The notes under the pieces are model-generated. The model had not been told where the DNA came from, did no database searches, and was given only the letters and a program-made list of their open reading frames with translations. Positions 51,278-60,327 of a stretch of 64,000 nt of DNA are shown in pieces. The position numbers and the translations under genes were made by a program. Where the stretch lies: positions 962 through 64,961 of the forward strand of contig PFEY01000094.1 of assembly GCA_002783205.1 (NCBI GenBank), in the 5' to 3' direction. Position 1 is the first letter of the stretch; every line of letters begins with the position of its first letter. The stretch comes from Rhodobacteraceae bacterium CG17_big_fil_post_rev_8_21_14_2_50_63_15. GTDB lineage: Bacteria; Pseudomonadota; Alphaproteobacteria; Rhodobacterales; Rhodobacteraceae.

Positions 51278-52381
51278 TCAGGTGTAGCGTGCGACAGGAT
51301 TGCCGAGGGCGTCGTAAATCGGCGTGATCCCCAGTCCGGGACGATCCGCTGCCGTCATCCGGCCGTTGATCCGGCGCGGCGCACCTTCGGCGATGTCCTT
51401 CGTCCCGTAGCTGTTGAAGTCGGTCGCCGAGAAGGTGAAATCCGACGGTGTCGAGCGCGCCAGATGGGCGATCGCCGCCGTCGTGATGTCGCCGCCCCAG
51501 GTGTCCTCGATCGTCATCGGGATGCCCTGCTCAACGCAGAGATCGCGCATGAGTTTCGCGCGGCTGAGCCCGCCTACCTTGGAGATCTTGAGGTTGATCA
51601 CGTCCATCGCATCCTCGGCCAGACCTCGCACCAGCATCCCAGTGCCGTCGATCACCTCGTCGAGCACGAAAGGCAGGGCGGTGCGGCGGCGAATCGAGAC
51701 GCATTCCTCATAGGTCAGGCAGGGCTGCTCGATATAGACATCGAGTCCAGAGACCGCGCCGACCACGCGCGCCGCCTCGTGCCGGGTCCAGCCGGTATTG
51801 GCGTCCGCGACCAGCAGGTCCGACGGCTTGAGCACCGCGCGCGTGGCATGGATGCGCGCGATATCCTCGTTGGCGTCGCCGCCGACCTTGAGCTGGAACT
51901 TGGTATAGCCCTCGGCGGCATAGCCCTCGATCTTCTTGGCCATGATCTCGGGTGCCTCCTGACTGATCGCGCGGTAGAGCACCACATCCTCCTGCGCGGC
52001 GCCGCCCAGCAGCGTATAGACGGGCTGACCGGTCGCCTTGCCCAGAAGATCCCAGCAGGCAATGTCGATCGGCGCCTTGGCATAGGGATGACCGCGCAGT
52101 GCTGCATCCATCACCCGGTTGACCTGACCGATGTTGCGCGGATCAAGACCGATCAGATGTGGGGCGAGTTCGGCGAGCCCCGCGCGCACACCCAGTGCGA
52201 AGGAGGGCAGATAGGCAGATCCCAATGGGCAGCATTCGGCATGTCCGCTCAGCCCCTCATCGGTTACGATTTCCACCACGGTGCTGTCGAACACTTCGAC
52301 GAAATTGCCGTTCGACCAGCTGTAGCGACCCTCCTTGAGCGGCAGGTCCACCTGATAGACGGTGATGGCGGTGATCTTCAT
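51278..52381 (-). CDS. Enolase-superfamily cis-3-hydroxy-L-proline dehydratase
   Basis: 367 aa mandelate-racemase/muconate-lactonising type enzyme. Metal ligands Asp193 (LVADANTGW), Glu218 (YIEQP) and Asp241 (LDEVID); general bases Lys165 (KFQLKVGG) and Lys265 (NLKISKVGG) on opposite faces, the Lys/Lys pair of the proline-derivative-acting subgroup. The N-terminus [15 protein letters not shown] and context fit cis-3-hydroxy-L-proline dehydratase rather than 4-hydroxyproline-betaine epimerase, but both belong to this subgroup. Product: pyrroline-2-carboxylate. Confidence 0.8.
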   Translation of the reverse strand: MKITAITVYQVDLPLKEGRYSWSNGNFVEVFDSTVVEIVTDEGLSGHAECCPLGSAYLPSFALGVRAGLAELAPHLIGLDPRNIGQVNRVMDAALRGHPYAKAPIDIACWDLLGKATGQPVYTLLGGAAQEDVVLYRAISQEAPEIMAKKIEGYAAEGYTKFQLKVGGDANEDIARIHATRAVLKPSDLLVADANTGWTRHEAARVVGAVSGLDVYIEQPCLTYEECVSIRRRTALPFVLDEVIDGTGMLVRGLAEDAMDVINLKISKVGGLSRAKLMRDLCVEQGIPMTIEDTWGGDITTAAIAHLARSTPSDFTFSATDFNSYGTKDIAEGAPRRINGRMTAADRPGLGITPIYDALGNPVARYT

Positions 52382-52393
52382 GGGTCGGTCCTT

Positions 52394-53650
52394 TCAGAAG
52401 CGGTTTGCGGAAAACGGGGTCAGATCGATTGGCGCAGGAATGTCGCGGGCAAGGGCCGCAACGATCTCCCCCGTCGCCGCCGCCTGTGTCAGGCCGAGAT
52501 GGCCATGCCCAAAGGCATGGATCACGCGGGCGCAGTGGGGCGAACGGCCGATGATCGGCAAGCTGTCGGGAAGCGAGGGGCGAAAGCCCATCCATTCTGT
52601 GCCTCCCTCGGTCCGCAGCCCCGGCAGAAAGCGTGCGGCCTTGGCCAGCAGCACCTGCGATCGCCTGAAATCGGGGGGGCGGCGGAGGCCGCCAAGTTCG
52701 ACTGCGCCCCCCACACGCACCCCGCCATTGATGCGCGAGACGACAAAGCCATGATCGGAAAAGGTCAGATGGGTGCGCAGGTCAAAGGCGCCCTCGGGCA
52801 GCGTCGTGTTGTAGCCGCGCTCGGTTTCGAGCGGAATCCTGTCGCCGAGCGTGCGCGCCAGATGATGCGACCACGCCCCCGCCGCCACGATTACCTGCCG
52901 TGCAGATTGAACCTCTCTCCCCGACAACCTCAGGTGAACGCTGTTTTCTTCTGCCTTCAGGGCTACCACCTCGGCCCGTTCAATGCGGCCGCCGCGCTGC
53001 CGGAATGTCTCGGCCAGATGCGCAAGCCAAGCCGCTGGATCGCAGGTATTGAGCCAATCCGGGGTAAAGCCCGCATGTTTGAAACGCGGGTCGAGACCGG
53101 GTTGAAGTTTGGCAAGGGCGTCGGCGCCGTGCAGAAGATCGAACCGGATCCCATGGCGCGCGCGTTCCTCCCAGACAGGAAGACTGGCGCGGAATGTCTG
53201 CTCGGAGTCGAAGATCTGCAACTGCCCCTCGCGTAACAGCAGATGTCCGGCATCAACGTTTGCCACCTGCCGCTCCAGCGCCTCCCGTGACAGCGTCATC
53301 AGCGCGGCCTGCGCCGCAAGCCCTGCGGCGTAGCGGTCTGGCAGGCTCGCGCGGAAGAAGCGCAGCAGCCACGGCAGGAGCGGCAAAGCGTAGGACGGCG
53401 GAATGCTGAGCGGCCCAAGCGGGTCGAGAAGCCAGCGCGGCGCGCGCCACAAAACGCCCGGTGTCGCCAGCGGCACGATATCGCTGAAGGCAAACGCTCC
53501 GGCATTGCTCTGCGAGGCCTCGGCCCCCACGCCCGTGCGATCGAAGACAAGAACGTCGGCCCCATGTCTTTGCAGGGCGAGAGCCACGTTAATGCCGATG
53601 ATCCCGGCACCGATCACAACGATATCCTGAACCTGTTCATCCCGCAGCAT
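52394..53650 (-). CDS. FAD-dependent D-amino-acid dehydrogenase (cis-4-hydroxy-D-proline dehydrogenase type)
   Basis: 418 aa DadA-family flavoprotein. The dinucleotide fold VVIGAGIIGINVALALQRHGADVLVFDR starts near residue 11; the closing block GFRPSLPDSLPIIGRSPHCARVIHAFGHGHLGLTQAAATG is typical. In hydroxyproline operons this single-subunit enzyme oxidises cis-4-hydroxy-D-proline, the product of the epimerase, to pyrroline-4-hydroxy-2-carboxylate, giving electrons to the respiratory chain. It follows the epimerase gene by 24 bp. Confidence 0.85.
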   Translation of the reverse strand: MLRDEQVQDIVVIGAGIIGINVALALQRHGADVLVFDRTGVGAEASQSNAGAFAFSDIVPLATPGVLWRAPRWLLDPLGPLSIPPSYALPLLPWLLRFFRASLPDRYAAGLAAQAALMTLSREALERQVANVDAGHLLLREGQLQIFDSEQTFRASLPVWEERARHGIRFDLLHGADALAKLQPGLDPRFKHAGFTPDWLNTCDPAAWLAHLAETFRQRGGRIERAEVVALKAEENSVHLRLSGREVQSARQVIVAAGAWSHHLARTLGDRIPLETERGYNTTLPEGAFDLRTHLTFSDHGFVVSRINGGVRVGGAVELGGLRRPPDFRRSQVLLAKAARFLPGLRTEGGTEWMGFRPSLPDSLPIIGRSPHCARVIHAFGHGHLGLTQAAATGEIVAALARDIPAPIDLTPFSANRF

Positions 53651-53674
53651 GGTTTGGTCCGTTCCTAGTCGCTC

Positions 53675-54607
53675 TCAAAGGCGAATGCCCTTTGCGTATG
53701 GGTCTGCCGGGTCAAAGATCAGATCTGCCTCACCGGTGACAAAGGCTTGGCCTGTAATGGTTGGAATGACGCCGCCATTCGCTCCGGGTTGGTAGCTCAG
53801 GCGATAGGTGCTGCCAATGATGCTCTCCTGCACCCAGTCCTCTCCGGGCGCGAGCACGCCGTCGGCCGCAAGACAGGCGAGTTTTGCCGAGGATCCGGTG
53901 CCGCAGGGCGACCTGTCATAGGCGCCGCCCGGGCAGAGCACGAAATTGCGCCCGTTGGCGGCGGGATCAGCGGGCGGGCCGAAGAGCTCGATATGGTCGA
54001 TCCAGGCACCATTGCGCCCGGTGATCCCGGCCTCATCGAGCGCCGCGCGAATGCGCAAGGTGAGATCAGTCAGCGCCGCGATGTTCGACGAGTTGAGCGC
54101 GATCGGGCTCTGCTTGACCAGAAAGAACCAGTTGCCGCCCCAGGCGACATCGCCCGTGACCGGCCCCACGCCCGGAACGTCCACGGTGACGGCATGGAAG
54201 AGCCGGTCGCTCTCGACATTGACGACCGAGACGGTATGCGCGTCGTGCAGCGTGACCTCGACCACGCCCACCGGGGTTTCAAAGCGGTGCCGCCCCGGAC
54301 CAATCCGCCCCAGATGCGCCAGCGTCACCGCCAGACCAATGGTGGCATGGCCACACATGCCGAGATTGGCGATGGGGTTGAAATAGATCACCCCCGTGAC
54401 GCAATCCGGCGCCGAGGGCGACACCAGAAGGGCACCCACCATCGCATCATTGCCGCGCGGCTCGAGCAGGACAGCCTTGCACAGATCGCCATGCTCCGAC
54501 TGAAGCTGCGCCGCGCGCAAAGGCAGCGGGCCCGCGCCAAGATCGGGGCCGCCCGCCACGATCACCCGCGTCGGCTCGCCACCGGTATGGCTGTCGATCA
54601 CGCGCAT
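53675..54607 (-). CDS. 4-hydroxyproline 2-epimerase
   Basis: 310 aa proline-racemase superfamily member with both catalytic cysteines: Cys85 in GMCGHATIG and Cys235 in DRSPCGTGSS. N-terminal MRVIDSHTGGEPTRVI is characteristic of hydroxyproline epimerases. It interconverts trans-4-hydroxy-L-proline and cis-4-hydroxy-D-proline, the entry step of the 4-hydroxyproline pathway. The start lies within the end of the deaminase gene (10 bp overlap); the frame is open far upstream but in the deaminase's shadow. Confidence 0.92.
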   Translation of the reverse strand: MRVIDSHTGGEPTRVIVAGGPDLGAGPLPLRAAQLQSEHGDLCKAVLLEPRGNDAMVGALLVSPSAPDCVTGVIYFNPIANLGMCGHATIGLAVTLAHLGRIGPGRHRFETPVGVVEVTLHDAHTVSVVNVESDRLFHAVTVDVPGVGPVTGDVAWGGNWFFLVKQSPIALNSSNIAALTDLTLRIRAALDEAGITGRNGAWIDHIELFGPPADPAANGRNFVLCPGGAYDRSPCGTGSSAKLACLAADGVLAPGEDWVQESIIGSTYRLSYQPGANGGVIPTITGQAFVTGEADLIFDPADPYAKGIRL

Positions 54608-55557
54608 TGCGCAATCACCCCGCCCTGCCGCGACCAGTCGGCATACCAGGCGCGAAAGAGGGCGTATTGCCGCTCGACATAGCCTTGCTGCGACGGCGAG
54701 AGTCGGTCGCTCTCGTTGAAATGCAGCCGGTAAGCCTCTTCGCCTTTCAGCACCATCATGTGCTTGAAATAGAGCACCAGATCGGGGCCCTCGTCGAAAC
54801 TCGACAGCACCGCCATCGCCTCGTCCAGTTCGCGGGCGCGCTGCCGCGCCTCGGCATCGCCTTTGGCCGCGCGTTGGCAGAGCGCCACCAGATGCAGCAC
54901 CTCGCGCGGCAGGACGTTGCCGATGCCGGTGATCGCCCCCGTCGCCCCGCAATTGACAAACCCGTGATAGACGGCGGTGTCCACGCCGATCATCAGCGTC
55001 ACATCGGCGTCCTGCGAGGTGATGTTTTCGGCCGCATAACGCAGATCGTCGAAGCCGCCGAATTCTTTGAATCCGACCAGATTTGGATGTGCCGCACGCA
55101 AGGCATAGAACAGGTCCGCCCGCGTGGAAAAGCCGTAATAGGGACTGTTGTAGATCACCGAAGGCAGGGTTGGCGCGGCGGACAGGATCGCCTCGAAATG
55201 CGCCTTCTGCGCGGCAATCGACGGGCCGCGCGACAGCACTCGCGGGATCACCATCAACCCCAGTGCACCGACCTCCGCCGCATGGCGCGCATGGGCCACC
55301 GCCACGCTTGTATTGACGGCCCCGGTCCCCACCACCACCGGCACGCCGGCGGCGCAGAGCCGCGCCACGCCTTCCATCCGCTCGGCATCGGTCAGCAGGG
55401 GCCAGTCGCCCATCGAGCCGCAATAGATCACCGCAGACATGCCGAGCCCGACCAACTCTTGCCCCTTGGCGACGAGCTTGTCGTAATCCGGTTTGCGATC
55501 GGGCGTGCAGGGTGTCAGTAAGGCCGGCATACAGCCCGTGAAAACATTCTTCGTCAT
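54598..55557 (-). CDS. DHDPS-family 1-pyrroline-4-hydroxy-2-carboxylate deaminase
   Basis: 319 aa class I aldolase-fold protein of the dihydrodipicolinate synthase/N-acetylneuraminate lyase family. Schiff-base Lys164 (LVGFKEFGG), Tyr136 (VIYNSPYYG) and the 2-oxo-acid-binding GSMGDWPLL are present. In hydroxyproline operons this family dehydrates and deaminates pyrroline-4-hydroxy-2-carboxylate to 2-oxoglutarate semialdehyde. A 10-bp overlap with the epimerase gene supports this. MTKNV was chosen because AAGGAGGAGAAGG lies just upstream. Confidence 0.87.
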   Translation of the reverse strand: MTKNVFTGCMPALLTPCTPDRKPDYDKLVAKGQELVGLGMSAVIYCGSMGDWPLLTDAERMEGVARLCAAGVPVVVGTGAVNTSVAVAHARHAAEVGALGLMVIPRVLSRGPSIAAQKAHFEAILSAAPTLPSVIYNSPYYGFSTRADLFYALRAAHPNLVGFKEFGGFDDLRYAAENITSQDADVTLMIGVDTAVYHGFVNCGATGAITGIGNVLPREVLHLVALCQRAAKGDAEARQRARELDEAMAVLSSFDEGPDLVLYFKHMMVLKGEEAYRLHFNESDRLSPSQQGYVERQYALFRAWYADWSRQGGVIAQCA

Positions 55558-55634
55558 GTCCTTCTCCTCCTTCTGAGCCGACGCCATGCGGGGCCGACCG
55601 TGGTGTGCAATGCGGGTCTGTCGGTCTGACCGGG

Positions 55635-56366
55635 TCAGCGAACCTTGGCCAGAAACTTGCGGGTCAACTCCGAGCGGGGTGCGCCAAAAATCTGCGTGGG
55701 CGGCCCGATCTCCGCGATCACGCCCTCGTGGAAATAGGCCACCCGATCCGAGACATCGCGGGCAAAGCCCATCTCATGCGTGACGCATATCATCGTCATG
55801 CCCTCTTCGGCCAGCACCCGCATGGTATCGAGCACCTCGCCCACCAGTTCCGGATCAAGCGCCGAGGTCGCCTCGTCGAACAGCATGTAGTCGGGCTCCA
55901 TCGCCAGCGCCCGCGCAATTGCCAGCCGCTGCTGTTGTCCGCCCGAGAGCGCGTTGGGATAGGCGTTCAGCTTGTCGCCCAAACCAACATGCTGGAGTTG
56001 ATAGGCCGCGATCTCGCGTGCTTCGGCCCGCGATTTACCCTTCACGATCCGCGGCGCCAACGCCACGTTTTCAAGAGCCGTCAGATGCGGAAAGCTGTTC
56101 CATTGCTGAAATACCATGCCCATGCGTTGCCGCAGCTTGTTGAGATTGGTTCCCTTGGCGTGAACGTCAGTGCCGTCCACCCGGATCGCGCCCTTCTGGA
56201 TCGGCTCGAGCCCGTTGATGCAGTAAAGCAGCGTGGATTTGCCCGATCCCGATGCCCCGATGACCGACAGAACCTCGCCCTTTGGCACGTCAAGGTCGAT
56301 GCCTCTGAGGACATGAAGCGCGCCGAAATACTTGTGCAGGCCGCGGATTTCGATCATTGGACCCAC
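55635..56366 (-). CDS. Amino-acid ABC transporter, ATP-binding protein
   Basis: 243 aa ABC ATPase of the polar-amino-acid (GlnQ/HisP) type. Walker [20 protein letters not shown]-loop [13 protein letters not shown], signature [15 protein letters not shown], Walker [20 protein letters not shown] and switch His in [12 protein letters not shown]. It powers the two permeases encoded immediately upstream, overlapping the nearer one by 13 bp. Proposed cargo is hydroxyproline or a related imino acid. Confidence 0.92.
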   Translation of the reverse strand: MGPMIEIRGLHKYFGALHVLRGIDLDVPKGEVLSVIGASGSGKSTLLYCINGLEPIQKGAIRVDGTDVHAKGTNLNKLRQRMGMVFQQWNSFPHLTALENVALAPRIVKGKSRAEAREIAAYQLQHVGLGDKLNAYPNALSGGQQQRLAIARALAMEPDYMLFDEATSALDPELVGEVLDTMRVLAEEGMTMICVTHEMGFARDVSDRVAYFHEGVIAEIGPPTQIFGAPRSELTRKFLAKVR

Positions 56367-57016
56367 CTCTTTTCAACTTTGGCTGCATAGCGAGAGATCG
56401 GATAGGACAGGGCAAAATAGAACGCCCCGGCAATCGAGATGATCAAGAGCGGTTCCTGCGTGCGGGTGATCAGGATCTGGCTGGCGCGCAACAGTTCGAC
56501 GTATCCCAGCACCGACACCAGCGCGCTGTCCTTCATCACGCCGAGCGCCACCCCCACCCAGGAGGGAAAGACCGCGCGCGCGCCGATCGGAAAGACCACA
56601 TAGCGCAAATCCTGCCAGTAGCTCATTCCCAGACTGCGCGCCGCCCGCCGCATCGGCACGCCGACCGCCTGCATCCCGCCCTGCGCCACATTAGCGACCA
56701 GCGCCGCCGTGTAGAGCGTGAGGACGATGACACCCGACGCAAAGGGATCGAGGTTGAGCCCGATGATCGGTGCGAAATTGTAGAACAGCACCAACTGGAT
56801 AATCAGCGGAACCGAGCGGAAGGCATCAAGCAGCGGAGCGAGCAGCACTGCGGCCAAGATCCGCCCCTCGTGCAGCAGCCAGCCGCAAATCACGCCAAGG
56901 AGCGTGCCAAGCGCGATGGAAACCGCAGAGATCATCAGCGTGCGCCACGCGGCCTGAGCCATGAACCAGATGTCATTTGTCCCGAAGCTGGTAAAGACGT
57001 TGATGCCACTCTGCAT
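56354..57016 (-). CDS. Amino-acid ABC transporter, permease
   Basis: 220 aa inner-membrane permease of the HisM/GlnP family. About five hydrophobic helices; the cytoplasmic ATPase-contacting EAA-like loop is in [27 protein letters not shown]. Forms a heterodimer with the permease encoded 10 bp upstream. Its 3' end overlaps the ATPase gene. Confidence 0.9.
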   Translation of the reverse strand: MQSGINVFTSFGTNDIWFMAQAAWRTLMISAVSIALGTLLGVICGWLLHEGRILAAVLLAPLLDAFRSVPLIIQLVLFYNFAPIIGLNLDPFASGVIVLTLYTAALVANVAQGGMQAVGVPMRRAARSLGMSYWQDLRYVVFPIGARAVFPSWVGVALGVMKDSALVSVLGYVELLRASQILITRTQEPLLIISIAGAFYFALSYPISRYAAKVEKRWVQ

Positions 57017-57026
57017 TGGGGGCGCC

Positions 57027-57689
57027 TCAGTATCGAAACAGCCGCACGGCCAGCAGCCGCGACGCCAGAAGGATGAGCTTGACCAGCACGTAGTAAATCA
57101 CTGCCGTCACCGCGAAATACTCGAAGATGCGATAGGTCCGGCTGGCAAAGAACTGGGTCTCGCCCGAAAGCTCGCGAAAGCCCACCAGCATCCCCAGCGA
57201 GGACATCAGCACCGCCCAGACAAGCTGATTGGTGAGCGGGTGATAAACGATGCGAAAGACCTGCGGGATGAGGATGCGAGTATAGACCTGCCAGGAGGTC
57301 ATGCCAAGGCTGAGCCCGGCGCGGCGCTGCGTATCCGGCACCGCCTGAAAGCCGCCGCGAAAGTTTTCCGCCAGATAGCCCGCGCAATTGAAGCTGAGCC
57401 CGGCCAGAACGATCGTGTAGGGCGTCAGATGCAGCCCAAAGGCACCCAGCCCGAAGCCGAAGAAGAACAGCTGAAACAGCGCGGGCGTGTTGCGCGCCAG
57501 TTCCACCCAGGAGGTGGCAAACCAGTAGAGCGGCCCGCGCATGTTCATGCGGATCACCGCCAGGCCAAGACCGATCACGATGCCGATGAGCATCGACAAA
57601 ATCGCAACCTGAAGGGTCAAAAGACCTGCATCGAGCAGATCCGGAACGCTCTTGAACACCGGGCGCCAATGGAAATTGTAGTCGAACAT
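57027..57689 (-). CDS. Amino-acid ABC transporter, permease
   Basis: 220 aa partner permease of the HisQ/GlnP family. The N-terminal DLLDAGLLTLQVAILSMLIGIVIGLGLAV, the ELARNTPALFQLFFFGFG segment and the EAA loop FQAVPDTQRRAGLSLGMTSWQVYTRILIPQ are standard for polar-amino-acid importers. Starts at MFDYNFHW behind GAGAGG; an upstream in-frame start would lie in the intergenic hairpin. Confidence 0.9.
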   Translation of the reverse strand: MFDYNFHWRPVFKSVPDLLDAGLLTLQVAILSMLIGIVIGLGLAVIRMNMRGPLYWFATSWVELARNTPALFQLFFFGFGLGAFGLHLTPYTIVLAGLSFNCAGYLAENFRGGFQAVPDTQRRAGLSLGMTSWQVYTRILIPQVFRIVYHPLTNQLVWAVLMSSLGMLVGFRELSGETQFFASRTYRIFEYFAVTAVIYYVLVKLILLASRLLAVRLFRY

Positions 57690-57706
57690 CAGCGCCTCTC
57701 GTGATG

Positions 57707-57733
57707 TGGCCCGCCCGCCGGGCGAGCGGGCCA
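57707..57733 (-). other. Intercistronic stem-loop between binding-protein and permease genes
   Basis: TGGCCCGC / GCGGGCCA arms (57707-57714 and 57726-57733) around an 11-base GC-rich loop. It lies in the 58-bp gap after the binding-protein gene. Such stems in ABC operons commonly protect the binding-protein mRNA or attenuate the downstream genes, giving excess binding protein. Confidence 0.65.
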
Positions 57734-57747
57734 TGACGATGTGCGGA

Positions 57748-58548
57748 TCAGTACATCACACCGGGGATGCGCAATTCGGGGGCCTCGCCGCCGACATACT
57801 TGCCCCAGAGTTCCTGATAGCGGCCAGAGCGCACCTGATGGGTGACAAAGAGGTTGAGGTAGTTCAACCAGGACACATCCTCGCGCTTGGCGACAACCGA
57901 GGTGTAATCGGTCGTCCAGGGCATCCGCGGTCCCGCCACCACGTTGTCATACTGATCCGTAATCGGCTTGACGGCGGTATTGGTGGTGATACCGATATCG
58001 GCCTTGCCCTGTGCCACGGCCAGAAACACCTCGTTCTCGGACTGATAGCCCTGATAGAGGTTCTCCTCGCCCCATTCCTTGGCGATCTTGAGCCATTCCT
58101 GTTCCGGCACGGTGCCCAGACCCGCCGCGACGCGCTTGCCGCGGATATCCTCGAAATTCACGATGCCGCTGTCCTTGCCTATCACGCCTTGCGCATAATA
58201 GATCGCATAGGGAATGGAAAAGCCCACGGTCTTGGCCCGCGCCAGACTGTCAGAGGTGGCACCGAACACGACATCCGCGCGCCCCGTGACAATGACCGGC
58301 AGTCGTTCGGCCCAGGTCAGGGGAAGGATCTCGAGTTCGACCTCGAGCGCGGCGGCCATGTCCTTGCAGTAATCCACGTCAAAGCCGGCAGGCTCGTTGT
58401 TCGCGTCCCGATATCCGATCGGCGGAAAATCCAGAACCACTCCACACCGCAGGGTGCCGCGGTCGATCACATCATCCAGCGTGTCCGCCGAGACCGGCAT
58501 CGCCATCGTCAACAACAGCGCCCCGGTCGCAATACTCCGTTTCAACAT
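57748..58548 (-). CDS. Amino-acid ABC transporter, periplasmic substrate-binding protein
   Basis: 266 aa with signal peptide (MLKRSIATGALLLTMAMPVSA). SBP_bac_3-type protein: LRCGVVLDFPPIGYRDANNEPAGFDVDYCKDMAAAL at the start, LTWAERLPVIVTGRADVVFGATSDSLARAKTVGFSIPY in the middle, as in the polar-amino-acid binding proteins. It would hand hydroxyprolines or related compounds to the permease pair. First gene of the nine-gene minus-strand operon; divergent from the GntR regulator. Confidence 0.9.
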   Translation of the reverse strand: MLKRSIATGALLLTMAMPVSADTLDDVIDRGTLRCGVVLDFPPIGYRDANNEPAGFDVDYCKDMAAALEVELEILPLTWAERLPVIVTGRADVVFGATSDSLARAKTVGFSIPYAIYYAQGVIGKDSGIVNFEDIRGKRVAAGLGTVPEQEWLKIAKEWGEENLYQGYQSENEVFLAVAQGKADIGITTNTAVKPITDQYDNVVAGPRMPWTTDYTSVVAKREDVSWLNYLNLFVTHQVRSGRYQELWGKYVGGEAPELRIPGVMY

Positions 58549-58598
58549 CTTTCTCTCCTGTTGTGAGATTCTTTTTTATCGTAGACCCACAGAGTAGA

Positions 58599-58621
58599 AT
58601 ATTGGATACAATATGCAATAT
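58599..58621. promoter_or_regulatory. Operator for the FCD-GntR regulator
   Basis: Perfect palindrome ATATTG-GATA-CAATAT (58599-58614) followed after one base by another half-site CAATAT (58616-58621). The core TTGGATACAA resembles FCD-type GntR operators (TTGTATACAA-like). It sits between the divergent binding-protein and regulator genes, 51 bp before the transporter start. Confidence 0.6.
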
Positions 58622-58684
58622 GGAAATCTCCCTCTTTCCCTCCAACTTGCCATGTTTTACCAAAGCGCGACTCAGGAACCCGAA

Positions 58685-59344
58685 ATGAATCTGAAATCCA
58701 TAGATATTTCCGAGATGGCCTCGGCATCGACCATCGTGTTCGACATGCTGCGCAAGGCGATAATCGAGGGCGATCTGACCGAGGGTGAGCCGCTGCGCCA
58801 GGAAGAGATCGCGCGCATCTTCAACACCAGTCGGATCCCGGTGCGCGAGGCAATCTCGCGGTTGCAGGAACAGGGCCTTGTCAAGACGCAACGCTACAAG
58901 GGGGCTGTCGTCGCCAGCCTCTCGGCGACCGAAGCCGCAGAAATCTTTGACTTTCGCGCTCTCATCGAACCCGAAATCGTGCGCGACGCCACATCGCGCA
59001 TGACAGACGACAGCCTTCTGGCCGCTGAAAGGGCCTGCATTGCCTTCTCGGCCTGCACCACTCCGATGGACTGGGGCAATCTCAATCGCGCGTTCCACGC
59101 CGCTCTCTACAGCCCGAGCGCGCTGAAATACTTCATCGAGGTCTCGCACAAGGCGATGGACCGGGTCGAGCGGTATGTCCGGGCGCAATTGGTGATGAGC
59201 AACGGAATGGGGCGTGCAAATGAAGAGCATTTCGCGATTCTGAACGCTTGCAAAGCTGGAAATGCAGATGCTGCGGCGGCGCTGACCAAAAGCCACATCT
59301 GCGGCGCCAAGGACTCGCTCTTGCGGTATTTTCCGAAGGTGTGA
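58685..59344 (+). CDS. GntR-family (FCD/FadR subfamily) transcriptional regulator
   Basis: 219 aa. The N-terminal winged helix-turn-helix (about 12-75: GDLTEGEPLRQEEIARIFNTSRIPVREAISRLQEQGLV) is classic GntR. The C-terminal all-helical FCD domain (AAEIFDFRALIEPEIV, FHAALYSPSALKYF, EEHFAILNACKAGNADAAAAL) typically binds an acid ligand through metal-coordinating Asp/His. Likely the local regulator of the hydroxyproline operon. The start was placed at MNLKSID, where AGGAA precedes; an upstream start in frame would overlap the operator. Confidence 0.87.
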   Translation: MNLKSIDISEMASASTIVFDMLRKAIIEGDLTEGEPLRQEEIARIFNTSRIPVREAISRLQEQGLVKTQRYKGAVVASLSATEAAEIFDFRALIEPEIVRDATSRMTDDSLLAAERACIAFSACTTPMDWGNLNRAFHAALYSPSALKYFIEVSHKAMDRVERYVRAQLVMSNGMGRANEEHFAILNACKAGNADAAAALTKSHICGAKDSLLRYFPKV

Positions 59345-59525
59345 GCGCCCGCAGAGAGCATCGGACGCTTCAATCGGACTGCACAGCGACGGCGGTGCGG
59401 TGCCCGGCGATCTGCCTCGGGTGACAGCAACCCGGTTCTGCCAGCCGCAGGCTCTGGCAATTCGCCCTCGCACCTCTGGACCAACTCTCTTATAACCTCT
59501 GCGAACCATGGGGGGAGTCGTTGTC

Positions 59526-60314
59526 ATGTCCGGAGAATTGTCACCCATCGACAAAGCCAAGTTCGTCGCGGCAAAGCGCTCGGTCGATTTCGTCGAGGAC
59601 GGGATGCGCGTGGGCCTCGGGACCGGTTCGACGGCCGCCTGGATGGTGCGCTGCCTGGGCGAGTTGGTGCGCGAGGACGGGCTGCGGATCAAGGGCGTGC
59701 CCACTTCCACCCGCACGGCGGATCTCGCGCGCGAGGTCGGAATAGAGGTGATCAGCCTTGATGAGGCAAAATGGCTCGACCTGACGATTGATGGCGCCGA
59801 TGAGTTCGACAGGAATCTCAATCTGATCAAGGGCGGCGGCGGGGCGCTCTTGCAGGAAAAGATCGTGGCCACGGCCTCGGACCAGATGATCGTCATCGCA
59901 GACGCTGCCAAGGAGGTCGAGACGCTGGGAGCCTTTCCGCTTCCTGTCGAGGTCATTCCTTTTGGCTGGCAGACCACGAAGTCGCTGATCGAAGAGTTGC
60001 TGATCAACATGGATGTTATGGGCCGTGATGCCTCCCTCAGGATGAATGGCGGGCGGGCCTTTATGACCGATGAGGGCAATTACATCCTTGATCTGCATCT
60101 CAACCGGATCGGCAATGCGCATCGTCTTTCCATGGCTCTCAATCAAGTACCAGGCCTCGTGGAGAACGGGCTGTTCCTCGATGTGTGCGATGTGGTGATC
60201 GTGGGACATGGTGATGGTCGCGTCGAGACGCGCAACATCAACGAAGGCACTGTCGAACAGGACCGCCTCGATTTCGTCGAGGCTGACAACCTCTTTACCG
60301 ATCTGAACGACTGA
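59526..60314 (+). CDS. rpiA: Ribose-5-phosphate isomerase A
   Basis: 262 aa. Interconverts ribose 5-phosphate and ribulose 5-phosphate in the pentose phosphate pathway. Motifs: VGLGTGSTAAWMV near the N-terminus, LTIDGADEFDRNLNLIKGGGGALLQEKIVA with the catalytic Asp and Glu-Lys. The ATG at 59526 was chosen since GGGGAG lies 8 bp upstream; an ATG at 59508 is possible. It lies 13 bp before gor. The 181 bp upstream hold no element I can identify. Confidence 0.94.
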   Translation: MSGELSPIDKAKFVAAKRSVDFVEDGMRVGLGTGSTAAWMVRCLGELVREDGLRIKGVPTSTRTADLAREVGIEVISLDEAKWLDLTIDGADEFDRNLNLIKGGGGALLQEKIVATASDQMIVIADAAKEVETLGAFPLPVEVIPFGWQTTKSLIEELLINMDVMGRDASLRMNGGRAFMTDEGNYILDLHLNRIGNAHRLSMALNQVPGLVENGLFLDVCDVVIVGHGDGRVETRNINEGTVEQDRLDFVEADNLFTDLND

Positions 60315-60327
60315 GGCTGGGGCAGGC

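Noticed and set aside
50606-53236. 876-codon open frame on the plus strand
   Set aside because: It lies opposite three minus-strand genes with full active-site motifs (proline-racemase homologue, enolase-type dehydratase, flavoprotein). High GC keeps the antisense frame open; its translation has no recognisable domain.
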